NCBI RefSeq assembly: GCF_022808675.1
Contig: NZ_JAKZKV010000001.1
Span: 744,001 to 808,000 of the forward strand
Reading direction: 5' to 3'
Source of the DNA: Parabacteroides sp. FAFU027
Lineage (GTDB): Bacteria; Bacteroidota; Bacteroidia; Bacteroidales; UBA7332
Length of the DNA: 64,000 nt
This document shows, piece by piece, positions 17,014 to 27,179 of this stretch; the first letter of the stretch is position 1, and each line of letters starts with the position of its first letter. The notes beneath the pieces are model-generated. The model did no database searches, was not told the origin of the DNA, and saw nothing but the letters and a program-made list of their open reading frames with translations. Position numbers and translations under genes: made by a program.

Positions 17014-18042
17014 ATGGGGTCAATCTTTATAGTCGTATGTATTACTGTTGCCCTGGCGTTGATTTTTGACGTCATCAATGGTTTTCACGATGCGGCTAAC
17101 TCAATCGCCACGATTGTTTCCACACGCGTGCTTTCGCCGCGCTTTGCCGTGATGTGGGCGGCTTTCTTCAACTTTATTGCAATGTTTATCTTTGCTCCCA
17201 AAGTAGCAAACACTATTGCTAAAATCATTAAAATAGACCAAGGCGACAATGCTTTTATTTATGTGGTATTAGCAGGACTGCTTGGAGCTATCATTTGGGA
17301 CCTTATCACCTGGTGGTACGGACTTCCGGCCAGTTCCTCTCACGCACTGCTTGGAGGTTTGGTGGGTGCAGGACTTGCATATAAAGGCACTTCTGTCATT
17401 AACTGGGATGTAGTAACTAAAACAGCTGCTTTTATCCCTATTGCACCACTGGTTGGTGTTGTTTTAGGTTTCTTTGTAATGATAGGAGTAATCTGGTTGG
17501 TGCATAAATGGACTCCGAAAAAGGTAGATACAACCTTCCGTGCCGGACAGCTGATATCAGCCGCTCTTTACTCAATCAGCCACGGTGCCAATGATGCCCA
17601 GAAAACAATGGGGGTTATTGTTGCTATTCTTGTAGCCGGTAAAATTTACACTCCTGATATTGAGCTTTCTATGGGTAACCAAACACTCTGGATTATTATG
17701 GCTTGTCAGGTCGCTATGGCAGCCGGCACCATGATGGGCGGTTGGAAAATTGTAAAAACCATGGGTATGAAACTGACCCAGTTGAAACCTGTTCACGGGT
17801 TCTGTGCTGAGTTAGCAGGTTCCTGCTCAATCTTCATCGCTACTCATTTGGGAATTCCGATTTCCACTACTCACACTATTTCCGGTTCTATTATTGGCGT
17901 AGGTTCTGTTCAGAATCTGGCTGGTGTAAAATGGGAAACAGCAATCCGTATCGTAGCGGCATGGGTATTAACGATCCCGGCAGCAGGGATTGTTAGTGCA
18001 TTGGTATTCTGGGGTATCAGAGCTTTACATTGCGGATTCTGA
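17014..18042 (+). CDS. pit: Inorganic phosphate transporter, PiT family
   Basis: 342 aa with about 10 membrane helices. PiT signature sequences are present at both ends: FDVINGFHDAANSIATIVSTRVLSP split across residues 18-42, and SISHGANDAQKTMGVI in the second half. These are the paired GxNDxxN-type motifs that build the transport site. It carries phosphate, probably as a metal-phosphate complex with a proton. The length is on the short side for Pit but typical for Bacteroidota. Co-transcribed with the DUF47 gene. Confidence 0.94.
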   Translation: MGSIFIVVCITVALALIFDVINGFHDAANSIATIVSTRVLSPRFAVMWAAFFNFIAMFIFAPKVANTIAKIIKIDQGDNAFIYVVLAGLLGAIIWDLITWWYGLPASSSHALLGGLVGAGLAYKGTSVINWDVVTKTAAFIPIAPLVGVVLGFFVMIGVIWLVHKWTPKKVDTTFRAGQLISAALYSISHGANDAQKTMGVIVAILVAGKIYTPDIELSMGNQTLWIIMACQVAMAAGTMMGGWKIVKTMGMKLTQLKPVHGFCAELAGSCSIFIATHLGIPISTTHTISGSIIGVGSVQNLAGVKWETAIRIVAAWVLTIPAAGIVSALVFWGIRALHCGF

Positions 18043-18070
18043 TTTTTAGAATCTTCAGGTTTATAAAAAG

Positions 18071-18115
18071 AACAGCCTTGGCATTGTGTCTATGACATAT
18101 TGCCAGGGCTGTTTT
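18071..18115 (+). terminator. Terminator of the DUF47-pit operon
   Basis: A 13-bp stem (AACAGCCTTGGCA / TGCCAGGGCTGTT, one T-G pair) with a loop of about 19 nt, followed by TTTTC. Confidence 0.75.
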
Positions 18116-18206
18116 CATTTGTGATCCTCTGGAAAGATTTGTTTTGCAGCAACGCTATTTTTTCAGCGACCCTCAACCTGATCAAATATTGACTTGAAGT
18201 TTATTT

Positions 18207-18455
18207 GTCAACTAATCATTTTCCAGCTTGAGATACTATCAATTACTCGACAAACGACTATTCTTTGATTTTAGAACGGTTATTTTGGGGCTGATTACTT
18301 GCATCACAGTTTGAAAACAACTATTTTTTCGTCAATTATGTGTATCAAGGTTTGAGAGCAATCATTTTTTCGTCAATTAAGTGCGTCACAGGTTTGAGAA
18401 CGAGTTATTTTTCGTCGATTATGGCATTTCGATTCTGAGAAGAGCTAATTTTTAT
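18207..18455. repeat. Degenerate tandem array A, 41-42 bp period
   Basis: Unit starts at about 18207, 18249, 18290, 18331, 18372 and 18414. The last three begin GTCAATTA, GTCAATTA and GTCGATTA. Each unit then has a TTTGAGAAC-like segment (TTTGAGAGC, TTTGAGAAC, TCTGAGAAG) and ends in a T-rich tract followed by CGTC. Spacing is 41 or 42 bp throughout while base identity decays toward the ends; a seventh unit from about 18166 is possible. It occupies the space between the convergent stops of pit and the DUF2264 gene; nothing coding is seen in 18116-18551. Confidence 0.75.
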
Positions 18456-18551
18456 TCAGCAAAAACATTTCCGGCATTGCTTCAAGTAAAAAACAAAAGC
18501 AGAAGAATATCCCCTGCCTTTGTACTATCCATGAATCAAAAATTTACATAT

Positions 18552-20585
18552 TTAAAATACCACCGTTTTAGTTTCTCCCGTTTTTAAGAGTACCTCAATG
18601 GTCTGTCCGTCTCCTGACCCGATAATCTTCTTCACCGGATCCAGCTCGTCATTAGTCCACAATTCATTTGCCCTTTTCCAAAGCATCAGAGTGATGTAAA
18701 CGCCCTTACCCTTGTCACCGGGGATAAAGCGGCCGCAGACATCAATCACGGCACTCTTATCGCTGACCGGATGTAATCCTGAGACTCGAACATTTTGTAT
18801 TTTCTCCCATCCCTTCAACGGTATCATCGCCAACTGGTACTCGCCATTATTGATGATGCGCACCTGATGTCCGTTTACCTTCCGGCTTTCCTCACGAATC
18901 GGTGTATTCAACTCCGGCAGTGCGTAGTGGCCTAAACGCATATCTACGGTATCGGTGCTGATATTCCGATCCACTCGCAAAATGCCATTGGCAAGAGGAA
19001 TATCCGCCAACTGTAGTTTTACGTTCGGATTTGTCTCTAGGATAACATCACGGTAGTACACTCCGTTTTCAAATTTCCTGAAATCATACAGACGAAGAGC
19101 TTCCCATTTGTTTTGTTTGTTTTTAATTACATAGTTCATCGCCACTTCACCGTTTTCACCATCAGCTTGCCAGGGAAAAGCGCTGTTGTAAGAGAGACGG
19201 TTGTAATTTTCTGTTGATCTGAACTTCTGCCAGTCGTCTTTTACCTTCTCATGACACCATGCACGTACCTCTGAAGCTCCGATATTCGGATAGTCGGTAA
19301 TCAGGATATTCGACCCTTTCTCGAATTTATTATAAACCTGACCTATCTGAAGTTCATTTTCCCATGGGCCTTCATTCTCTTTGGCCGTCCAAAAAGGGCT
19401 ATCGGCCGGAGCTAAAAGTCCCAGAAAAGCTTTTGCCAACCAATATGCACTTCCCCGGCAACTATATATCTGTACAGCCGGTTCGAATGCACCGTAAAAG
19501 CCTAAAGTAGGAACTCCGTCTTTGAGGAAACCGGGATTTTGAAAGAACTGGAGCAATACCCCGGAGGCAATCCTGCGCATCCAGCCATAGTTAACATCCG
19601 GTTGGTTGTAAAAGCCCATCAATGGAAACGGCACAATGGCTCCGGTACGGTAACAGATACTACGTCCCCACATAATCATTTTGCCATCACGGCTAAAGAG
19701 GTAAGGATAATTATCCTTCAGATCATAAAAGTTTTGCTGAAACTGCTTGGCATATTCCGGGTAATTTTTCTTTCCGAAAAACTCCGACCAAAGCGTGCCA
19801 TACATCTGGAATGCCCACATGCTGTAATAATCGAAAGCCGGGCTATCGTTATACCAACCCTCGCCACGATATGCTTTGAGTGATTTTTGCAAATACTCCT
19901 CCAGCAATTTATCATTGACGGTATATCCCTGGCTCTTGAAAAAACTCATTACGAAAATATTGAAGAACTTCCAGTTGGAATCGACAGTAGGGCCATCGCC
20001 ATAGCTAAGCATGGTCGATGCCAGGGCATCTTTCTGCTCTTTCGACAGAGGCTCCCACAAGATATTGGGGATGGCAAAAAGAGCTACCGAAAGACCACCA
20101 AACTCCACCAGTATCTGGCTTGGGCCACCGTTCTTAGAACGGGGTTTGATGTAAGCCGGACTATTCGGATCAATCAGATTCTGAATCTGATGGCGGTAAT
20201 ATTCCCCTACCCGGATTCCATTGATTTCCAGATTAGGATCTTCCTTCAGCAAAGGAGCAGCCACAAAGAGCGTACGGCAAAGACCTTCCAGTTTCTCTGT
20301 CGGAATCTGATTGTCATTCTGCGGATAGCTTTTTCCCGGCTGTTTGGGGAATTTCATCGGGTCATCTATCGTTTTGACATAACCGAATGTTCCTTTCAAC
20401 AGATAAAGAGCGGCATCTTTCCAGTGCTTGCGGGTCATTCCCGTCTTCGGGCTTAAAGCATAATCAGGCTGCTCCAACCAGAAAACATTATCGTTTTCCG
20501 GATTAGAAGCAGCCTGATTATTTGCTTGCGCAATTCCCATTGAAAGGAAACCCGCAAGCAAAAATAATTTCAGGTGAAATCTCAT
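18552..20585 (-). CDS. DUF2264 (GH154-like) secreted glycan-active protein
   Basis: 677 aa. Signal peptide at 1-21. The body from about 40 to 400 is alpha-helical, with the DUF2264 pattern: GGPSQILVEFGGLSVALFAI, SNWKFFNIFVMSFFKSQGY, and the conserved WYNDSPAFDYYSMWAFQMYG. The C-terminal 270 residues are beta-rich. DUF2264 proteins have been placed with glycoside hydrolase family GH154, linked to glucuronic-acid-containing glycans. I infer an (alpha/alpha)-toroid enzyme, substrate uncertain. It sits 24 bp after the double-GH43 gene, in one operon driven from 22.6 kb. Confidence 0.8.
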   Translation of the reverse strand: MRFHLKLFLLAGFLSMGIAQANNQAASNPENDNVFWLEQPDYALSPKTGMTRKHWKDAALYLLKGTFGYVKTIDDPMKFPKQPGKSYPQNDNQIPTEKLEGLCRTLFVAAPLLKEDPNLEINGIRVGEYYRHQIQNLIDPNSPAYIKPRSKNGGPSQILVEFGGLSVALFAIPNILWEPLSKEQKDALASTMLSYGDGPTVDSNWKFFNIFVMSFFKSQGYTVNDKLLEEYLQKSLKAYRGEGWYNDSPAFDYYSMWAFQMYGTLWSEFFGKKNYPEYAKQFQQNFYDLKDNYPYLFSRDGKMIMWGRSICYRTGAIVPFPLMGFYNQPDVNYGWMRRIASGVLLQFFQNPGFLKDGVPTLGFYGAFEPAVQIYSCRGSAYWLAKAFLGLLAPADSPFWTAKENEGPWENELQIGQVYNKFEKGSNILITDYPNIGASEVRAWCHEKVKDDWQKFRSTENYNRLSYNSAFPWQADGENGEVAMNYVIKNKQNKWEALRLYDFRKFENGVYYRDVILETNPNVKLQLADIPLANGILRVDRNISTDTVDMRLGHYALPELNTPIREESRKVNGHQVRIINNGEYQLAMIPLKGWEKIQNVRVSGLHPVSDKSAVIDVCGRFIPGDKGKGVYITLMLWKRANELWTNDELDPVKKIIGSGDGQTIEVLLKTGETKTVVF

Positions 20586-20609
20586 TTTCTTATGAATTTG
20601 ATTGAGACA

Positions 20610-22523
20610 TTAAAAAGTCGGTGTAACTTGTTTGATGGTTCCGTCTTCATTGAACTCCATCTTATCAAGGCAAACTTCGCGGTGGAAACCTGCTGGATCC
20701 CCCATTTTGATTCCGTCAGGATATGGGAAACGGTGGTAAACGATATACCATTCGTCTTTTCCAGGAATCTGCAAAACAGAATTATGACCGGTTCCGTAAA
20801 TTCCTTTTTCCGGAGCTTTAGCAATGACAATATTGTTAGCCGGAATATCCAATGGACCAAGAGGAGACTTAGACATACCGTAACGAACCTTATAGTTCGG
20901 GCTGCGGGTATCATCATCCGACCACAAGAAATAGTAAGTGCCTTTTCTGTAGAAAACATAAGTTCCTTCGCGGAAAGTACGGTCAACCTTGATGGTTTTG
21001 ATTGTCTCTTTTTTGATTGAAACCATGTCTTTGTTCAATTCGGCAACCGCCATATATCCGTTCCCCCAGTAAAGATAACATTTTTTGCTGACTGGATCCT
21101 GAAAAACATCCGGGTCAATCTCCTGACCACCTCTTACGCCTGCAGGTCTTTCTGCAACAATCGGTTTGCCTGAATCCTTAAACGGACCGGTTGGATTATC
21201 CGCAACTGCTACTCCAATCTTCTGAGCAGCTGTAAAATAATAATAGTATCTATACTTCTTGCCTTTGCCCATTTCAATGATACAGGGAGCCCACGCGTTG
21301 CGATTTGCCCAGGAAACATCTTTCTTCAGGTCGAGGATAACTCCTTCATCTTTCCAGTTTTTCAAATCGGAAGATGAGAATGTTTTGAAGTAAGTTCCAC
21401 TCCATCCGTCAAAGCCATCACTGGTCGGATAAATATAATATTTGCCGGTCTTTTTAGCGTAAAGCACTTCTGGGTCGGCAAAGTAACCGGTTAATACCGG
21501 ATTATTCTGAGTAAATGTGAAGTTTGCAGGTCTTCCCCATTTTGCAATCAGGGCATTCAGCTCCTGGCGGGTAATAGGCATTACCGTTCCGTGACGTGGA
21601 TGGAAATCCATAGTCACATCCTGGTCAATTACCGTAAAGTTTGTCAGATCCGAACTTCTGGTAAACTGATATTTTCCTTTCATGTACATATCGTACATCA
21701 GGACATAGTCGTTAGTGTTATTCAGTTTAAAGGTTCCGGCTCCTTCTACAGCTTCTGGTGTCTGCTGAAGGTATTTATCATATTCCTCCCATTTTCCGGA
21801 AGTCAGATCTTTTGTTGTCGCTCTTTTGATGCCATTGCCGTGGCCTTCGGTTTTATAAAACAGATAAAAGGTAGAGTCTTTATAAACGATATCACCGTCG
21901 ATACACGATTTCTTATCAGCCGGAACAAACAACGGTTTGGGTTCACCTTCAAGATCGGTAAAATCTTTATTGGCATAAGCATAATAGATGACATCCGGTC
22001 CGCCACTATACTGCATTGACCAGTAGATCAGGTATTTCTTTGCATTGGCATCATAAATCGTTTGCGGAGCCCATACGCGTTTCAGGTTTTCCTGCCCCGC
22101 ATATTTCTTTTGAATATTGATTACAGTCGATTTCCAGTTTACCAGGTTATCAGATTTCAACAATACCATAGCACGGTTGGAATCCCAACCTTTGGCACAT
22201 ACCATATCCGTCGCTACCATGTAGAATGTACCATCTTCGCCACGCAGGATATGCGGATCGCGTACTCCTCCTGTTTCACTGATGGCTGCGGAATTCAGTA
22301 CGGGCTGATTATTATTCAGCGCATAATAGTTATACCCATTGCTACTGACGGCAAAGTGAATAGACTCGTCGGCTTTGGCATTTCCTGTAAAATAGACAAA
22401 AAGATAAGCCACAAAATCTTTCGGCTGTAATGCCGGTAACAATTCTCCAGCGAATGAACTCATTAATTTGCCGGCAAATAATAAGAAAAAGAGAAGCGCT
22501 CTTTTCCACTGACCTTTTTTCAT
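20610..22523 (-). CDS. Double GH43-family glycoside hydrolase
   Basis: 637 aa. Signal peptide at 1-25, then two five-bladed beta-propeller domains of the GH43 type in tandem. Domain 1 (about 35-310) has base Asp89 in VRDPHIL, modulator Asp209 in CIDGDIVY and acid candidate Glu260 in VEGAG. Domain 2 (about 335-637) has Asp350 in FADPEVLY, Asp470 in QEIDPDVF and Glu519 in FREGTY. Both retain all three carboxylates, so both may be active. GH43 enzymes typically remove arabinose, xylose or galactose. It is first in the operon, followed by the DUF2264 gene, and is divergent from the hybrid sensor. Confidence 0.85.
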   Translation of the reverse strand: MKKGQWKRALLFFLLFAGKLMSSFAGELLPALQPKDFVAYLFVYFTGNAKADESIHFAVSSNGYNYYALNNNQPVLNSAAISETGGVRDPHILRGEDGTFYMVATDMVCAKGWDSNRAMVLLKSDNLVNWKSTVINIQKKYAGQENLKRVWAPQTIYDANAKKYLIYWSMQYSGGPDVIYYAYANKDFTDLEGEPKPLFVPADKKSCIDGDIVYKDSTFYLFYKTEGHGNGIKRATTKDLTSGKWEEYDKYLQQTPEAVEGAGTFKLNNTNDYVLMYDMYMKGKYQFTRSSDLTNFTVIDQDVTMDFHPRHGTVMPITRQELNALIAKWGRPANFTFTQNNPVLTGYFADPEVLYAKKTGKYYIYPTSDGFDGWSGTYFKTFSSSDLKNWKDEGVILDLKKDVSWANRNAWAPCIIEMGKGKKYRYYYYFTAAQKIGVAVADNPTGPFKDSGKPIVAERPAGVRGGQEIDPDVFQDPVSKKCYLYWGNGYMAVAELNKDMVSIKKETIKTIKVDRTFREGTYVFYRKGTYYFLWSDDDTRSPNYKVRYGMSKSPLGPLDIPANNIVIAKAPEKGIYGTGHNSVLQIPGKDEWYIVYHRFPYPDGIKMGDPAGFHREVCLDKMEFNEDGTIKQVTPTF

Positions 22524-22940
22524 GTACGTTAATGATTAATTATAGATTAAATTTGATTCCAACGATAGATTTGAAAACCTGTAAACATTATGCTTTTCTC
22601 ATCATCAAGCACAACTATTGATATTACAAAATTAGGGCAATTGAATAAAAAGCAAGATACAGTAATTAGTCAGAATAGTACATTATCAGGTCATTTTGTC
22701 ATTAATCTCAGGGCGAATTATTATTGTAACTGAATTGATCGTCTTCTCCTGATTTATTTTTCGCCAGTTTCATTACATAACACATTATACAACGGAAAAA
22801 TCTATTCTGTTGCTTGAGTAAGCAGTCGAATATCCCCCGGGGAGTACTTTGTATTAAGCAATTTTCAGAGGCTCAAATCCCGATAACCCCTTATAAATTC
22901 GTAATATTGCAGTGAAATTCACCATCACCATTTATTGACC
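22524..22940. other. Divergent regulatory region between GH43 and the hybrid sensor
   Basis: About 415 bp with no supportable gene. It holds the leftward -7 box at 22627-22634 and, for the rightward gene, a weaker TAATATTG at 22902-22909. An operator for the sensor's AraC-type domain would be expected here, but I could not pick one out. Confidence 0.6.
22627..22634 (-). promoter_or_regulatory. Candidate -7 box for the GH43-DUF2264 operon
   Basis: Minus strand reads TAATTTTG, matching TAnnTTTG, about 105 bp before the GH43 ATG. A CTTG lies 18 bp upstream in place of TTTG. Confidence 0.5.
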
Positions 22941-25900
22941 ATGATCAGATACAGACTAAGTTTTCTTATTCTTCTTTTAGTTGTATTCTTTCAGAATCTA
23001 TTTTCTGAGCCCTCCCGTCTCCATTTCGAGAATTTTCCTTACTCAGATAAGCTTCCATCCAACTCTGTCATCCGCATCTTTAACGATAAGGAGGGTTACA
23101 TGTGGTTTGGGACCAAAGACGGGTTATGCCGTTTTGACGGTTACGATGTGAAAGTATTCCGTTCGAGCGCTTTTACTCCCGGCAAATTGACCAACAATGA
23201 AATTCAATGCATTGCCGAAGACAATAATAACCGGATCTGGGTAGGTACGCTGGAAGGTATTAATATTATTGACAAGAAAAGCTATTCGATCACCACGCTC
23301 GATAATCCTTATCTTAAAAAAGAACGAATCAACAACCTGGTTATTGATTCTAAAGGCTACATCTGGGTAGCGACATCCAATAACGGGGTATTGTGTTTTG
23401 AACCCAATTCAGAACATTACATCCGGTATTCCACCGATGCAAACTCTCCTTTAAAGTTAAAATACAACTCAGTCAGCCAGATTTTCGAAGACCGTGCGAG
23501 TCGCATCTGGCTCTCAACCTGGAAAGGCGGGGCTTGCTGGATAGACAAATCGAGAAAGAAGATCTCATTTGCCCCTCAAATAGGTGCATCTAATAATCCG
23601 TTCCGCATTATGCAGGATAAGAGCGGACTCTACTGGGTCTGTACCTGGGGCGACGGCATTTTCAATATGACAGTCGATGCGGCTAACAGAATCACGGTTC
23701 GCCCTTTGCCGGTCTCAGCCCAATCGTCTAAAAAGGTAGATGATATTGTATATAGTATCGTTCAGGACGACAAGTACGGATACATCTGGGCTATCACATT
23801 CAATGGTTTAATCCTTATTTCCAAAGATAACGCGAATTCCTACGTCGTATCTGATGCAGATAAGTTTTTCACCTCCTCTTCCAATAAACTATTTCACGAA
23901 ATCATCAAAGACCGGAAGGGCAATTTGTGGCTCGGTTCTGTTGGTGATGGTCTGTTTAAGCTCGACTTCAATAAGCTTGTCATCAACAACTATCCGTTGA
24001 GCGAGTTTATCAGCAGTTACAATTTCGCCCCTTATATCACCCGTTTTTGCGAACTACCATCTGGCGAAATCTATATTGTAGCCAACCGGATCGGTTTGTT
24101 CCAGTTTGATTTGAAAAGCGGCAATATCAAACGTCCCGCCAACACTGTTGCCAAAAACATGAGAAGCATCAGTGCTTTGAAATACATCTCAAAAAACAAT
24201 GAAATCTGGATGGCAAATGAAGGGGATAACTACATCCAGACATTCCGTAAAAGCAGCTCCGGAGATTTGGATTATGTAAAAACCTTGCCTCTGGATAAAA
24301 CACACTCCTCTGAAAATAGTATTTCAACGCTTTACGAAGACTCTCGTGGAAATGTATGGATCGGATCAAACCGTGGGCTTTTTATTCAGTCAGGTAATGC
24401 CGATATCCGAAAAATGTCGCCCGGGTTAGAGTTTGTAAATACCATTTGCGAAGACAAAGAGAAGAACATCTGGGTGGGAACCGAAAAAGAGGGCGTCTAT
24501 ATATTTCACCCACAGAATCAGGGTGGGAAAATAACCTACACCTCATCCCGGTTAAACCTGACCATAGATAACTACCAAAGCCTGAGCGTACAAAGCATCT
24601 GCTGTACGAAAAACGGCGATATCTATATCGGAACAAAAGAGGGATGTATCTACTTTTACAATGCCAAAGAGCATACCGCTACCGATATCAGCGGTCTTTA
24701 CGGCATTACCGAAGAGGGAATCATGGATATTCTGGAAGATGATTTCGGCATGCTTTGGATTACTTCGGTGAAAAAAATCATCAAGTACAATCCGCAAACC
24801 CATACTGCGACCTATTTTTCCAATTCTGACGGGATGCTGATCTCTTCCTTTTACAAAGACTCACATCTGAAACTCAAATCAGGCCAAATCCTCTATGGTG
24901 GAAATAACGGTATCTGCGCCTTCAATCCGGCCAGCCACATCAACCCTTCTCACTCAAGTAAACAACAGGTGGCATTGACAGATATCCTGATTCAGAATAA
25001 ATCAATCTTTGACGATACCGATTTCCAGCATTTCAACGCACGTAAAAACAGAGTTGTACTGAAAAGCGACGAAAGTAACCTGAGTATTGAGTTCTCGGCT
25101 CTTGACATCGCATCAGCAGGGAAAATTCAGTATGCTTACATGCTTTCAGGCGTTGATAAAGACTGGACTTATGTTGGAAATAACCGCCGCTTCGTCAACT
25201 ATGCCAACCTCCCTACCGGAACTTATACGTTTCTGGTAAAAGCCTGTGATGAAAACGGCATCTGGAGTGATAAAGTTACCTCGCTGGAGATCAAAATCCT
25301 TCCCCCGGCTTACAAAACATGGTGGGCGTATCTGATCTACCTGGCACTGCTGGGTGCTGCGGCTTATTTTATGTCAAGAATGGTGGTTAACCGTATCCGC
25401 CTCCGTAACGAACTGAAGATTTCCAACATCGAGAAGCTGAAGTCGGAAGAGCTGGCGCAAATCAAGCTGCGCTACTTTACCAATATCTCCCACGAACTGC
25501 TGACGCCGTTAACAATCATCATGCTGATTATCGAAGGGCTGCAAAAACGCTACAAAAGCGACTCTGCGCAGTTTGATATTATGAAGGCAAATGCCAACCG
25601 CCTGAAAAGATTGATTCAGCAGATTCTTATTTTCCGGAAAACAGAAAGCGGAAATATGAAGCTGAAGATTCAGGAGAGCGATGTGATTGCATTTGTCAAT
25701 AGCATTTGCCAGTCCAACTTCCAACCGTTGACGGTAGAGAAGAATATCAAATTCTCCATTATCTCGGACGAGCAGAGCTACATGGCCTACTTCGACCCGG
25801 ATAAGCTGGATAAGATTCTCTACAACCTGCTGTCAAATGCCTTTAAATATACGCCAAACGGTGGTGAGATTGCTGTTAAGATGAGCTTCATTCCCCGGAT

Positions 25901-27017
25901 GGAGGATGTTATCCTCCGCCTCTCCGTTTCAGATAATGGAGCAGGTATTGCCGAGGAAGATATTCCGCATATCTTTAAGCGCTTTTACATCAGTAGCGCT
26001 TCTGACCAGAGCCAGAGTCACGGTATCGGATTGGCATTAACCTACGATCTTATCCAGTTGCATAAAGGAAATATCGAAGTGAAAAGCCAGTTGGGCGAAG
26101 GGGCTGTATTTACCTTTGAAATCCCGGTATCGAGAGAATCCTACTCCGACGATGAGATTTATGTAGAGGAAGAACCTCAGGAGACAATCCCGGCGGTACC
26201 CGAACTCACCGGACACGATGATGTGATCCTGACTCCGGAGCAACAGGAAACTCAGGAGAACCAGACAATCCTGGTAGTGGAAGACAATCGCGAGCTGAAC
26301 ACGTTGATTGTTGAGAACTTCCGTCCGAAATACAATGTCCTCTCTGCCGAAAACGGGGTGCAGGCATTGGAACTCCTGAAAGAAAACGAGGTGGACCTGA
26401 TCATCAGCGATATCATGATGCCGGAGATGGACGGACTCTCCTTCTGCAAGCTGGTGAAGAACGACATCTCCACCAGCCACATCAATATGCTGATGCTGAC
26501 GGCGAAAAACAGTATCGAGGATCGTATCGAATGTTACAATGCCGGTGCTGATGCTTATATTTCCAAGCCATTTGAACTCCGTGTACTCGATGCCCGTGCC
26601 GAAAACCTGATCAGCCGGAGAAGACAGAAGAATGTTTCCTTCCAAAGTAACCAGGATATCAACATCACCGAAATGGAATACGGTTCCATCGACGAGACCT
26701 TCCTGCAACAGGCGGTGAAAGCGGTAGAGGATAAACTGGCGGATATCGCTTTCGACTTCGACCAGTTTGCCATCGATATGGGGACTTCCAAATCGACCCT
26801 GCACCGTAAGCTGAAATCATTGACAGGATTGTCACCCGGCGAATTTATCCGCAATATCCGCCTGAAGCACGCCGCAAAAATGCTGGTCAACCACGTGGGT
26901 AATATCTCGGATATCGCTTATGCGGTAGGATTTAATGACCCGAAATACTTCAGTCGCTGCTTCAAGACTGAATTTGGTCTTACTCCGAAAGAGTATATCG
27001 ATTCTCACAAAGCATAA
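22941..27017 (+). CDS. Hybrid two-component system sensor/response regulator (HTCS)
   Basis: 1358 aa from the ATG at 22941 (a TTG two codons earlier is also in frame). Order: signal peptide; periplasmic two-blade sensor of Reg_prop repeats (about 30-715, many copies of the IWVGT/LWLGS type); Y_Y_Y domain (about 720-790); one membrane helix (793-816); histidine kinase with phospho-acceptor His851 in NISHELLTPLT; ATPase domain (about 950-1060); receiver with Asp1157 in IISDIMMPEMDG; AraC-type DNA-binding domain at the end. HTCS proteins bind oligosaccharides directly in the periplasm and switch on the adjacent glycan locus. The divergent GH43-DUF2264 operon is the likely target. Confidence 0.95.
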   Translation: MIRYRLSFLILLLVVFFQNLFSEPSRLHFENFPYSDKLPSNSVIRIFNDKEGYMWFGTKDGLCRFDGYDVKVFRSSAFTPGKLTNNEIQCIAEDNNNRIWVGTLEGINIIDKKSYSITTLDNPYLKKERINNLVIDSKGYIWVATSNNGVLCFEPNSEHYIRYSTDANSPLKLKYNSVSQIFEDRASRIWLSTWKGGACWIDKSRKKISFAPQIGASNNPFRIMQDKSGLYWVCTWGDGIFNMTVDAANRITVRPLPVSAQSSKKVDDIVYSIVQDDKYGYIWAITFNGLILISKDNANSYVVSDADKFFTSSSNKLFHEIIKDRKGNLWLGSVGDGLFKLDFNKLVINNYPLSEFISSYNFAPYITRFCELPSGEIYIVANRIGLFQFDLKSGNIKRPANTVAKNMRSISALKYISKNNEIWMANEGDNYIQTFRKSSSGDLDYVKTLPLDKTHSSENSISTLYEDSRGNVWIGSNRGLFIQSGNADIRKMSPGLEFVNTICEDKEKNIWVGTEKEGVYIFHPQNQGGKITYTSSRLNLTIDNYQSLSVQSICCTKNGDIYIGTKEGCIYFYNAKEHTATDISGLYGITEEGIMDILEDDFGMLWITSVKKIIKYNPQTHTATYFSNSDGMLISSFYKDSHLKLKSGQILYGGNNGICAFNPASHINPSHSSKQQVALTDILIQNKSIFDDTDFQHFNARKNRVVLKSDESNLSIEFSALDIASAGKIQYAYMLSGVDKDWTYVGNNRRFVNYANLPTGTYTFLVKACDENGIWSDKVTSLEIKILPPAYKTWWAYLIYLALLGAAAYFMSRMVVNRIRLRNELKISNIEKLKSEELAQIKLRYFTNISHELLTPLTIIMLIIEGLQKRYKSDSAQFDIMKANANRLKRLIQQILIFRKTESGNMKLKIQESDVIAFVNSICQSNFQPLTVEKNIKFSIISDEQSYMAYFDPDKLDKILYNLLSNAFKYTPNGGEIAVKMSFIPRMEDVILRLSVSDNGAGIAEEDIPHIFKRFYISSASDQSQSHGIGLALTYDLIQLHKGNIEVKSQLGEGAVFTFEIPVSRESYSDDEIYVEEEPQETIPAVPELTGHDDVILTPEQQETQENQTILVVEDNRELNTLIVENFRPKYNVLSAENGVQALELLKENEVDLIISDIMMPEMDGLSFCKLVKNDISTSHINMLMLTAKNSIEDRIECYNAGADAYISKPFELRVLDARAENLISRRRQKNVSFQSNQDINITEMEYGSIDETFLQQAVKAVEDKLADIAFDFDQFAIDMGTSKSTLHRKLKSLTGLSPGEFIRNIRLKHAAKMLVNHVGNISDIAYAVGFNDPKYFSRCFKTEFGLTPKEYIDSHKA

Positions 27018-27020
27018 TAG

Positions 27021-27056
27021 CAAAGCCGCCGGATGGTTGTCCGGCGGCTTTGTTTT
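27021..27056 (+). terminator. Terminator of the HTCS gene
   Basis: A perfect 13-bp stem (CAAAGCCGCCGGA/TCCGGCGGCTTTG) with a 6-nt loop, then TTTTT, four bases past the stop. Confidence 0.92.
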
Positions 27057-27179
27057 TGGGGGTTATCGTAAGAATAAAAGGATAATCTTAGCTGAAATGT
27101 AGAGGTGAGTGGTATCAAAACTGTTTTAAGTTTTCAAACTATCAATATCCAATACAACTTACATTTCTCTATTACGCGT

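Noticed and set aside
26037-26804. 255-aa minus-strand open frame inside the hybrid sensor gene
   Set aside because: Antisense to conserved kinase and receiver domains; no independent support.
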